A DNA stretch of 29,128 nucleotides. It comes from CAZNHL01 sp964572965 (GTDB lineage Bacteria; Bacteroidota; Bacteroidia; Cytophagales; UBA9547). This document shows positions 7,364 to 14,901 of this stretch, piece after piece. The position numbers were made by a program, and so were the translations under genes. Within the stretch, counting starts at the first letter, position 1, and each line of letters begins with the position of its first letter. Below the pieces are notes generated by a model. That model saw nothing but the letters and a program-made list of their open reading frames with translations, made no database searches and was not told the DNA's origin. The stretch lies in the NCBI GenBank assembly GCA_964572965.1, contig CAZNHL010000056.1:1-29128 (forward strand), read 5' to 3'.

Positions 7364-8584
7364 CTATTGGTGCATTTTGAATAAGCCCATTACATATTTA
7401 CCTAGTACCTGAGCTCCTTTGGTAGCGGTAGCACTGTTAAGATCGATCTGGTAGATGAAAATACCGTCGTTGTTTTTGATTTGCACGTGAGCGATGCTGC
7501 CTTCAATAATGTTTCTGTAGTGAAGGCCAGTGAAGTGTAATGGCACGCCTGATACATAGTTTACAGTTTTAGCATTCAGATCAATAATTGCTGATTTTGT
7601 GTCTCTGCCTGTCCATTTGTCTGCAGCTACATGGTCTTTAAAGCTGTAGATATCTGCCAGCGCTTTTCCGTTACCAATATATTGGATAGCTGCTATTTTG
7701 TAGCCACCTGTTACTTCTTCAATATTAAAGAAATAGTCTTTATCAAACTCACTTGCTCCGTCTTTAATTCTAAGGATTGCCGATGGTTTGTTTGTTGGCG
7801 CTACACCTGAAGCAATAGCGCATGGAGAGAATGTGTAAAGGTCGCCGTTTTCAACCTGGAAGATACCATCATTGGTAGCATAAGCACCAACAGTACCGGT
7901 TCTTGAATCTTTGATTACTTTTTCAAGTTTCATGTCTGCATAGTTGAATACAGCAATGTAAGCGCTGTCAGCATAGGCAGTTTCGAAGCTTGAGTTTTTG
8001 ATTTGAAAGAATGGGGCATATAGTTTCCCTTTTTTCAATAACAATGCATTGAAATATGCTTGTTCTTTGCCATTACCGGCTACATCGAATACATTGATGT
8101 TAACCTGTTTGGTAACAGCCATGGCAGTAGCATCGATTTCATAGAAGTTGGCTTCTTTTGTTGTTCCGTTACGGGGAACATACATACCCATCATAAGGTT
8201 TTCATCTATGACACCTCTTGCATGCAATTGTTTGATAGAAATTTCACCTGACTTTTGAGTTAATACACCTGTTGCATCCAGAGAATAACCCGGAACGATA
8301 TTGGTACCCTGATAAGTAATACTTAATAGAGTTTTGCCAACCTGCTCGTACATTCTATAACTTTTTTGCTCTATACCCTGACCAACAGGTGAGATTGTAC
8401 CGCTTGTCAAATCTTTTGCCTGAAGAATATAGTCAGTTGCTTCAGAAGAACTTCCGTCAGCAGTAAGGGCAATCACATAAGAACCGCTTGGAGCAGCAGC
8501 ATCGTCTTTTTTCTTGCAACCGAAGCCGGCAGCTATTAAAGCAGCCATAGTAAATGCGCAGAATAATCTTGTATTCTTTTTCAT
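7364..8584 (-). CDS. DUF4374-like lipoprotein (XusB-like), block A
   Basis: This is a 406-residue predicted lipoprotein. The signal peptide ends in the lipobox AGFGC (Cys23) followed by KKKDD, a charged start common in exported Bacteroidota lipoproteins. The body resembles a beta-propeller and is paralogous to the lipoprotein at 3366-4574 along its full length, for example AYIAVFNYAD, VIKDSRTG, PSAILRIKDGAS and IQYIGNGKAL. It probably sits on the cell surface and hands a ferric chelate to the neighbouring receptor, by analogy with Bacteroides XusB. The ATG start is well placed, 60 bp after the receptor stop, so it is cotranscribed with receptor and PepSY genes. Confidence 0.8.
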   Translation of the reverse strand: MKKNTRLFCAFTMAALIAAGFGCKKKDDAAAPSGSYVIALTADGSSSEATDYILQAKDLTSGTISPVGQGIEQKSYRMYEQVGKTLLSITYQGTNIVPGYSLDATGVLTQKSGEISIKQLHARGVIDENLMMGMYVPRNGTTKEANFYEIDATAMAVTKQVNINVFDVAGNGKEQAYFNALLLKKGKLYAPFFQIKNSSFETAYADSAYIAVFNYADMKLEKVIKDSRTGTVGAYATNDGIFQVENGDLYTFSPCAIASGVAPTNKPSAILRIKDGASEFDKDYFFNIEEVTGGYKIAAIQYIGNGKALADIYSFKDHVAADKWTGRDTKSAIIDLNAKTVNYVSGVPLHFTGLHYRNIIEGSIAHVQIKNNDGIFIYQIDLNSATATKGAQVLGKYVMGLFKMHQ

Positions 8585-8644
8585 TTTGATAATAAATTAA
8601 TTTTAGATGATTAGAGATTTACCTGAAATCCGTCAGGTCCGGTA

Positions 8645-11362
8645 TTATTTTTTGATAAAGTATCTTAGCTTGACATAGAATGCCCTACCCGGTTTTTGCA
8701 GCTCAAAATTGTCGTAGAGTTGTGAATCGGTGAAATTTCGGCACTCCAGTGAAATGTTATACTTACCGTCTTTCAGGGAGTAAGTGGCTGATATATTGTG
8801 AGAAACCTGTTGGTCAATTGTGTTTTTATCCCTGGAGCCTCCAAGGCTTGGCCATTTCAGATAATATTCCTCCACATATACCAAAGAGTAACTGATTCCC
8901 AGAGAGGCGTGTTTAAAACCGGCATTCCTAAAATTCAGGCCTGTGTTAATATTTCCGAATAAGTAGGGGATATTCGGAATTTGGTCAAGGTAAACGGGGC
9001 TTACAAGCGTACTGGTAGGTTCAAACATAGCAGTATTGATCATATGCTGATAGGTAAGGTTACCGCCTATATTGAAAAGGTTTTTGTAGCTGTACTTAAA
9101 ATCAGTGTCAAACCCCGTGTTTTTTACACCTCTTACATTCACAGCCTGCATACTCATGCCTGTTGCGTCGGTTCTGATGAAATCAGAAGCATTTCTGTAA
9201 ATGAAGTTACTCTCAAAGGTGAACCTGTGCTTGTTGAAAAATAGTTTATTGAAGATAAAGCCGATATTGAGGTTGTTGCTTTGCTCTGGTTTCAGGTTTT
9301 TGTTAGCAACCTGGTTTACCCCGTCCCCATACATTTCATCTCCGTCTGGCATGCGGTAGGTGTTCTCAAAAGACGCTTTTAGCTGTAGCCATGTAAATAC
9401 AAAATAGGAAGCAGCAATACCGTAGCCATTTTGCGGCATGGTAGTTTTTGTGGTTACATATCTTGGATTTGTATAGATATCTACCCTTTGTGCGTTTTCG
9501 GAAGTAACTATATAACGTTTTACAAAAACACTTGTGGAAAGGCGGTTATTCAGATCAAATTTATACCCAAAACCTATTGTTTGTTTTTTTAGAATCTGAG
9601 GCTTAGTATAGGCCTCTTCATCAGGTTTTAACTCATCACTGCCTTTTCTGTTAAAGCTGCTGATTACATAATTAAGACCCAATGAATGACGTTTACTGAT
9701 AGTGTAAATCAGGTTGGCAGTTCCAATGACAAGGTTGTTCCTGAATTTATAATAATTACGGCTTTCTTCCCCGCCAGGAGAGTAGCTGCCATCAGTAGAA
9801 TATGAATTATCTTTATATTGTCCCAGCCAGTTATAAACCCTGTTTACAGTATCGATATTTTGTGTACTGCCCAGATTGTAAGCACCATAGAGATTCAGTT
9901 CCAGTCCTTTTATAAAAAGATCACTCTTTTTGTATTTAAAAGTGGGCATAATAGTATTGCTGTTCTGCATCCTTTTGCCATACACCTTTGTCATTTGGGC
10001 TGCAGTCTGAATATCTTTCTGATTCTGAGAGAGTATAATACCAAACAATAATTTATCGGCATATTTTTTACCTGTAAGTCCTGCTTCTAACTGGAATGTT
10101 TCCGACCTGTACGTATCATGAAATCTGCGTACCCGTTGTCTGGGGCCTACTTTTGCATTAACGAGGTCTACAATTGGGACATTAACCCAGTAGTTGTTGT
10201 CAGAGTAGTTCTGGAAAAAACTGGCAAGTACTGTAAAGCCGGTTTTTTGATGTGTGTAGCCTGTATTGATAGAAGTTCTGTGGGTATTAAATGAGCCATA
10301 GGAGTAAGACGCATCTAAGAAGTTCCTGATTTTGCTATTGGTAACAATGTTTACGGCACCTCCCAATGCGTCAGAGCCAAGCCAGATAGGAACAACACCT
10401 TTATAAACCTCGATCCTGTCGGCCATGTTAATAGGTATGTTGTTGAGTGTTAGCGATGGGCCAAAATTGTCCATCGGTATACCATCAATAAAAAACTTGA
10501 CCTGGTTACCCGAAAAACCATTTAATGCAAAGTTGAAAGTAGAACCAAGGCCGCCATCTTCTCTTATTCGAACACCGGCCGTTTTGTTTAAAACCTGGTT
10601 AATGTCCTGAGAAGTATTGTGCAGAGGTTTGGCATCTATTGAGGTTACACTAAAGGAAGTTTCTCTGACCTGTTGGGCTTCACTTTTTCCTACAATCATT
10701 ACCTCGTCAAGTTCTTTACTGGCTTCTGCCTGCATTGAAATAGTGTAATCGGTTGTTTTGCTGCTTGTTACTTTTACCGGAGCTTCGTAGTTGTCATATC
10801 CCGTTAGCTGGGCCAAAAGTATGTAGTCTCCTTCATGGGCATGAATTTCATAATTGCCGTCTGCGTCAGCCATACTGGCGTGTGTAGTCCCTTTTAATCC
10901 GATTGATGCAAATGGCACTGGCTGGCCTTTCGGGTCTGTAATTTTTCCCTTGATTTTTCCTTTTGAGCCGTGGATTTGTATATCCACAATATTATCATGG
11001 ACATATAGTTTTTTTAGTGAACTGCCTATAAGCTGAGATAATGCTTCCCGTACTGCAATGTCCCGGTAGTTGACAGAAACTTTTTTGTTGATGTCGATCA
11101 GGGTACTGCTGTATGAAAAGGTACAGCCGGCCTGAGCTCCGATGGCATCAAGAACTGTGGGGATTACCACATCCTGAAGCTCTAATGTGATTTTTTTATC
11201 AAGAAGGTTGTTGTGTTGTGCAAAGGCAGCCTTTTCTGTAAAGACACACGCGAGGAGAATGGATATGCTCAGTACTCTGAGTTTACAGCTATCTATCTTG
11301 TTGTTAAGAAATAAAAGGGCATTTTTATCCTGTACAGTATGGTTAGTACATACTCGTTTCAT
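8645..11362 (-). CDS. TonB-dependent receptor with STN signalling domain (FecA-type)
   Basis: This 905-residue outer-membrane receptor combines transport with signalling. After a long signal region ending at AAFAQ (about residue 49) comes an STN domain (about 58-130: ITLELQDVVIPTVLDAIG through VHDNIVDIQI). A carboxypeptidase-regulatory-like domain follows (about 136-212), then the plug (about 228-340, with FIDGIPMDNFGPS and GSDALGGAVNIVT) and the barrel ending in KLRYFIKK. STN domains in FecA-type receptors contact the periplasmic part of FecR, and the canonical FecR is the gene just upstream, so a FecA-FecR-FecI relay is expected. Substrate is inferred as a siderophore or similar chelate from the DUF4374 and PepSY neighbours. 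The ATG start lies 92 bp after the anti-sigma stop. Confidence 0.93.
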   Translation of the reverse strand: MKRVCTNHTVQDKNALLFLNNKIDSCKLRVLSISILLACVFTEKAAFAQHNNLLDKKITLELQDVVIPTVLDAIGAQAGCTFSYSSTLIDINKKVSVNYRDIAVREALSQLIGSSLKKLYVHDNIVDIQIHGSKGKIKGKITDPKGQPVPFASIGLKGTTHASMADADGNYEIHAHEGDYILLAQLTGYDNYEAPVKVTSSKTTDYTISMQAEASKELDEVMIVGKSEAQQVRETSFSVTSIDAKPLHNTSQDINQVLNKTAGVRIREDGGLGSTFNFALNGFSGNQVKFFIDGIPMDNFGPSLTLNNIPINMADRIEVYKGVVPIWLGSDALGGAVNIVTNSKIRNFLDASYSYGSFNTHRTSINTGYTHQKTGFTVLASFFQNYSDNNYWVNVPIVDLVNAKVGPRQRVRRFHDTYRSETFQLEAGLTGKKYADKLLFGIILSQNQKDIQTAAQMTKVYGKRMQNSNTIMPTFKYKKSDLFIKGLELNLYGAYNLGSTQNIDTVNRVYNWLGQYKDNSYSTDGSYSPGGEESRNYYKFRNNLVIGTANLIYTISKRHSLGLNYVISSFNRKGSDELKPDEEAYTKPQILKKQTIGFGYKFDLNNRLSTSVFVKRYIVTSENAQRVDIYTNPRYVTTKTTMPQNGYGIAASYFVFTWLQLKASFENTYRMPDGDEMYGDGVNQVANKNLKPEQSNNLNIGFIFNKLFFNKHRFTFESNFIYRNASDFIRTDATGMSMQAVNVRGVKNTGFDTDFKYSYKNLFNIGGNLTYQHMINTAMFEPTSTLVSPVYLDQIPNIPYLFGNINTGLNFRNAGFKHASLGISYSLVYVEEYYLKWPSLGGSRDKNTIDQQVSHNISATYSLKDGKYNISLECRNFTDSQLYDNFELQKPGRAFYVKLRYFIKK

Positions 11363-11410
11363 ACTTTTGTATAAATGTTAAGTTGATTAATTGAGATCGT
11401 TAGCATTTTG

Positions 11411-11450
11411 ACCCAGTGTTAAGTTTGGCGACAGCGCACTGGGTTTTTTT
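11411..11450 (+). terminator. Hairpin with T run on plus strand, between fecR-like and receptor genes
   Basis: ACCCAGTG (11411-11418) pairs with CACTGGGT (11437-11444), and the T run continues to 11450 on the plus strand. The neighbouring genes run on the minus strand, where the hairpin is followed by TCAAAATG and cannot act as a normal terminator. It may terminate an antisense transcript or be a structured part of the receptor mRNA leader. Confidence 0.4.
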
Positions 11451-11454
11451 ACTT

Positions 11455-12414
11455 TTAATATATCATTACTTTCCTTTCATTAATTGTATAATTAAAATTC
11501 ATTGCAGTCCCCATACTTTTAAGAAGCATATGCAACGATGGATTCTTGAAACTTCCTGTATATCTGTAATTTGTCAGTTCTTTCTTCTTGATTGTTATTT
11601 CAATATTATACCATCTTTCAAGGTCTGGAATGATATTGTCAAATAATGCATTATCGAAAACCAGTCGCTCGTCTTTCCATGCCAGGTCATTTTGAAGCAC
11701 TACATTGTTTGTTCGTTGTAGTTTGTCAGAATTAAAAACTCCGGATTGATTAATAGTGAAAACTTCGGCACTTTTAACAGGAGTCTTTTTTCCTGAGAAT
11801 TTTACTTTCCCTTCCTGGACAGTCAGCGTAGTGCTTGTTTCTCCCTTACGCGCTTTGAGGTTGAAGCTGGTGCCCAATACCGTTGTTCTTGTCTGGTCAG
11901 TATAAATAATGAATGGGTGAGCCGTGTCTTTGGTGACTTTAAAAAAAGCTTCTCCTTCAAGATATACAATACGTTCACTCCCGGTGAATTTAGCAGGGTA
12001 TTGCAGATGGCTGTCTGTGTTCAGTTGTATAACAGTACCGTCTGAAAGAGTAATTTTTGCTTTTTGCCCCTTAGGAGTAGCAAACTTTAAATAACAAGAG
12101 GAGGGGATTTGGATATTTTTTGTTGGTTTCAGGTATAAATGCCAGACTGTATGGATACCAATGGCAAGTATAATTGAAGCGGCAATAGTGTACCAGATTG
12201 GTATCACTTTGTTAGACCCGGGTATAAAAGAAATCGGTTTAATTTTATTCCAGATAGACTCTTTTAGTTCCTTTTTACTGATGCCTCTAAAAATATCTGT
12301 TTGTTGGTTATTGGACTGATTGGAGTTGAGCCATTGATCTACCAGTACTTTTTCCTGTTCGGTACATTGACCGGCAAAGTATTTTTGTAGTAAATCAGGA
12401 CCTGGGTTATACAT
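11455..12414 (-). CDS. FecR-family anti-sigma factor (canonical)
   Basis: This 319-residue single-pass inner-membrane regulator has a cytoplasmic anti-sigma segment at 1-60 (KYFAGQCTEQEKVLVDQWL) and a membrane helix at about 73-93. The periplasmic FecR domain spans about 110-205, with ITLSDGTVIQLNTDS, YLEGEAFFKV and VLGTSFNLKAR. A DUF4974-like C-terminus covers about 248-319 (VFDNALFDNIIPDLERWYNIEI). It holds the sigma factor inactive until the STN domain of the loaded receptor binds its periplasmic part. It lies 49 bp downstream of the sigma gene and upstream of the STN receptor, the standard order in Bacteroidota. The ATG start is clear. The specific inducer is unknown. Confidence 0.93.
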   Translation of the reverse strand: MYNPGPDLLQKYFAGQCTEQEKVLVDQWLNSNQSNNQQTDIFRGISKKELKESIWNKIKPISFIPGSNKVIPIWYTIAASIILAIGIHTVWHLYLKPTKNIQIPSSCYLKFATPKGQKAKITLSDGTVIQLNTDSHLQYPAKFTGSERIVYLEGEAFFKVTKDTAHPFIIYTDQTRTTVLGTSFNLKARKGETSTTLTVQEGKVKFSGKKTPVKSAEVFTINQSGVFNSDKLQRTNNVVLQNDLAWKDERLVFDNALFDNIIPDLERWYNIEITIKKKELTNYRYTGSFKNPSLHMLLKSMGTAMNFNYTINERKVMIY

Positions 12415-12463
12415 ATCAAACAGCCATTGGAAGGGGCTCTGTATAATAAGTACCTTAAGTCGG

Positions 12464-13048
12464 CTATAACCCTAGTGGGATTAATAAAAAAAATAAATAA
12501 TGTTCAGAAAGTGCCTTTTGGAGGAATTTACGAGCATTTGTGATATGGTATTCAACAGTTTTGATTGTGATGTTCAGTGTATCGGCAATCTCTTTATTGC
12601 TCAGATGCTGCTCTTTGCTCATCTCATAAATAGTTTTGCACTGGCATGGAAGTTTATCTACAAGATGTTTGACTTCTGTATCTAGCTGATTGTAATAAAT
12701 CTCATTTTCTGTACAGTTGTCAGTATCACAGTAATCAGATATGATACAATTGAGGTGTTTAGCTTTAATGCTCTTATTGCGGAAATGATTGAAGATCTGC
12801 AGCTTGGCAGCTCTGTTCAGGTAGTGTTCCAGAGGCCCTGTTATCTCTAGTTCCGTCTTACGCTCCCAAAGAGACAGGAAAATTTCCTGAGTAAGTTCCT
12901 TGGCATCTTCTCTGGACCCTGTGTTGTTGTAGCAGATGGTATATACCTGAGCCCAATATTGTTCAAAGATTACTTTAAATGCATTTGCATCAGCTTTCTT
13001 TAATTGAGCTATCAGGTTTTTGTCAGTATTTGTTTTGAAAAAAGACAA
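12464..13048 (-). CDS. ECF RNA polymerase sigma factor, FecI-type (block A)
   Basis: This 194-residue ECF sigma factor has region 2 at about 24-96 (IFEQYWAQVYTICYNN, EIFLSLWERKTELE) and region 4 at about 123-180 (LSNKEIADTLNITIKTVEYHIT). It is closely paralogous to the sigma factor at 5380-5934; all six cysteines (39, 101, 107, 112, 135, 137) match with a one-residue shift. A hydrophobic tail (YLFFLLIPLGL) ends the protein, and its last codons contain the ACTAGGGT motif shared with the other block. The start is TTG: no in-frame ATG lies upstream, and the next Met (about 143) is in region 4. The promoter is overlapped by a degenerate copy of the operator-like box. Confidence 0.92.
   Translation of the reverse strand: MSFFKTNTDKNLIAQLKKADANAFKVIFEQYWAQVYTICYNNTGSREDAKELTQEIFLSLWERKTELEITGPLEHYLNRAAKLQIFNHFRNKSIKAKHLNCIISDYCDTDNCTENEIYYNQLDTEVKHLVDKLPCQCKTIYEMSKEQHLSNKEIADTLNITIKTVEYHITNARKFLQKALSEHYLFFLLIPLGL
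12466..12476 (-). promoter_or_regulatory. ACTAGGGTTAT motif, second copy
   Basis: On the minus strand ACTAGGGTTAT overlaps the last codons of the sigma gene, 52 bp before the anti-sigma start. It differs by one base from the copy at 5338-5348 in the paralogous spacer, where it lies outside any coding region. The conservation is therefore probably at DNA or RNA level. Confidence 0.35.
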
Positions 13049-13090
13049 AATTAAGCAGACTTTATAAATCGTGTGATAAGTAGTGTTTTA

Positions 13091-13125
13091 CAAAGATTGA
13101 TCTTATTTAGACTAATTACAAATAA
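13091..13125 (-). promoter_or_regulatory. Sigma gene promoter with overlapping degenerate ATTTAGA box
   Basis: On the minus strand, TTTG (13122-13119), a 20-bp spacer and AATCTTTG (13098-13091) resemble the Bacteroidota promoter with one mismatch in the -7 element. ATTTAGA-ctaat-TACAAAT (13105-13123) overlies the -33 element just as the perfect palindrome does in block B. The outer bases TTATTT and AAATAA (13103-13125) also pair. Confidence 0.5.
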
Positions 13126-13163
13126 TTACAAAAAAATCTAAAGTGCCTAATTTAAATGATTGT

Positions 13164-13982
13164 TTATTTTTTCTGGGCGAGAGAAAACTTAACCCATAAC
13201 TTAAAGTTATTGTTAGGTTGAGAAGCTCCTATTTCAGTCTGGATCTGATCCATTTTATTGCCACCCATTGGGTTGCCCCCCATGTTTCCTGTTAGTCCGC
13301 CACCTACGCCACCGCTACCAGGATTCATGTTGCCAGATCCGCTTCTGTTAGTTCTGGTGCCATGGTCTGTGATATTACTGTTTTTGTCACTCTGGTTGCC
13401 GGCAGTCAGTCCCAGGTAAAAGAACTTTGTTGAGTCAGTAGTAAAACTGCCTTTGGCTCTGTAAAGTGTTTTGATTGGAATTTGCGCAGAATAATAAAGT
13501 GTTTCATTTTTGTCGATCATCATTGAAACATTGATCCCGAGCTCATTTTTAGTGTAAGTATGGTATACTTCGGGTAAACCAAAGCCTGTCAGTTCAATTT
13601 CCTGAATGTTGTTTTTAAGATGGTACTGAAACTCTGAAGTACTTGGCTGTTGTCCGTTAAGAGGTTTTAAAGGGTAATTGATACCGTTTACTTTATTTTT
13701 TATTTTTAAGGTATCGATCCATAACGTTAATCCCGCACCGAAGATTTTGGCTTTTGTAGGTTCGTTGTCAGTCCTGAAATTGACAAAAATGTATTCATCA
13801 TTATTGGATATGGTATACAGCACACCTGATGCTTTGTTGTAAATTCTATAGTCTAAAGTATCAAGCTGTGTAGGGTTTGGGGCATCTGCTCTCCATTTGC
13901 TTTTTATGACATCCTTGCTGCTTTTACCTGATGATAATAAAAGCAAAGCAAATAAAGATAGAAGCAGGTTTCTTGTTTTCAT
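13164..13982 (-). CDS. Exported protein of unknown function with Gly/Asn/Met-rich segment
   Basis: This is a 272-residue protein with an N-terminal signal peptide (NLLLSLFALLLLSSG) and no lipobox Cys, so it is probably periplasmic or secreted. Residues about 25-195 look like a beta-rich domain: YIFVNFRTDNEPTKAKIFG, GLTLWIDT and GINYPL. This faintly recalls CBM9/DOMON-type domains, but I would not assign the family. Residues about 208-246 are low-complexity and rich in Gly, Asn, Ser and Met (for example GGVGGGLTGNMGGNPMGG), followed by a short C-terminal strand region (NNNFKLWVKFSLAQ). It lies 53 bp after ispD and may be transcribed with it. Function unknown. Confidence 0.7.
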   Translation of the reverse strand: MKTRNLLLSLFALLLLSSGKSSKDVIKSKWRADAPNPTQLDTLDYRIYNKASGVLYTISNNDEYIFVNFRTDNEPTKAKIFGAGLTLWIDTLKIKNKVNGINYPLKPLNGQQPSTSEFQYHLKNNIQEIELTGFGLPEVYHTYTKNELGINVSMMIDKNETLYYSAQIPIKTLYRAKGSFTTDSTKFFYLGLTAGNQSDKNSNITDHGTRTNRSGSGNMNPGSGGVGGGLTGNMGGNPMGGNKMDQIQTEIGASQPNNNFKLWVKFSLAQKK

Positions 13983-14035
13983 GGTGAGCTACTTTGGGAA
14001 AAGTGTTTTTTTGTAACGGATAGAGAAAATAGATA

Positions 14036-14725
14036 TTATTGTGCTTTCAGAAAAGCTTCAGCAATCAGCAGGTCTTCAGGAGTAGTAATTTTGATGTTTT
14101 TATAATCGCCTTCTGTCAGGTGAATATGCATACCATGAAATTCTGCTACACTGGCATCATCGGTAAAGCTTGGAAGTTCTGTTTCGTAAGCCTGATGGAT
14201 AAGGTGGTGCTGAAAAGTTTGCGGAGTCTGGATCAATCTGTATAAAGAACGGTCCACATGTACACTAGCATCGCCTTCTACGATCCTTACGGAATCTTTA
14301 ACCGCTACACATACAATAGAGTTACCATGCAATGCGGCATCTTCAAAGCTCCTGTTTAAAAGTTCATCTGATACGAACGGGCGCACACCATCATGAATAG
14401 CTACCAGTGCTTGCTCTTCTGCTTTTAAAACTGCAGCGCTCAAACCGTTTCTCACTGACTGGAATCGTGTTTGCCCGCCTTCAACTATTTTAAAAGGAAT
14501 AGTAAAACGGTGTTCTGTGCAGAGGTTTTTCCAGGTAGATATTTCTGCAGCAGGTAAAACCAATATGATTTCAATTAGCTTGTCAAACTCATAAAAACGC
14601 TGAATAGTATGCATAAGTACCGGCTTACCCGAAAGCAAAATAAATTGTTTCGGAACAGCAGACTGCATGCGTGTGCCGCTACCTCCGGCAACTATTACGG
14701 CTATTTTTTTGTAGTCATGAGTCAT
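14036..14725 (-). CDS. ispD: 2-C-methyl-D-erythritol 4-phosphate cytidylyltransferase
   Basis: This cytosolic enzyme joins CTP and methylerythritol phosphate to CDP-methylerythritol in the MEP route to isoprenoids. The 229-residue length is usual. The nucleotide-binding loop VAGGSGTRM (12-20) with PKQF (25-28) is intact. AIHDGVRPFV (about 109-118), the QTPQTF element and the C-terminal NIKITTPEDLLIAE motif are all present. The first ATG (14725) fits the nucleotide-binding strand that begins at residue 7. The gene lies between queA and an exported unknown protein on the same strand, and a good TAnnTTTG element stands 20 bp upstream. No odd features. Confidence 0.97.
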   Translation of the reverse strand: MTHDYKKIAVIVAGGSGTRMQSAVPKQFILLSGKPVLMHTIQRFYEFDKLIEIILVLPAAEISTWKNLCTEHRFTIPFKIVEGGQTRFQSVRNGLSAAVLKAEEQALVAIHDGVRPFVSDELLNRSFEDAALHGNSIVCVAVKDSVRIVEGDASVHVDRSLYRLIQTPQTFQHHLIHQAYETELPSFTDDASVAEFHGMHIHLTEGDYKNIKITTPEDLLIAEAFLKAQ

Positions 14726-14744
14726 GAGTAATAGGTTTTAAAAA

Positions 14745-14752
14745 CAAAAGTA
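14745..14752 (-). promoter_or_regulatory. -7 promoter element for ispD
   Basis: TACTTTTG on the minus strand is a perfect TAnnTTTG match 20 bp before the ispD start. A T-rich stretch about 19 bp further upstream can serve as a weak -33 element. It suggests ispD is transcribed apart from queA. Confidence 0.5.
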
Positions 14753-14802
14753 GGGAATGACTATAACAAAGAAAAGTTTTAGTCATGAGTCTAGAGGCCA
14801 CC

Positions 14803-14836
14803 AAAGAAAAGAGAGTCCCGAAAAACGAGACTCTCT
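14803..14836 (-). terminator. Rho-independent terminator of queA
   Basis: AGAGAGTC (14810-14817) pairs with GACTCTCT (14829-14836), with two more inner C-G pairs. On the minus strand TTTTCTTT follows. It lies 65 bp after the queA stop. Confidence 0.8.
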
Positions 14837-14901
14837 GCCTTTTAATGTTAAATGATCTAGTGAACGTGTTATACTCAATACTCACGGCACACTACTCAAT
14901 A

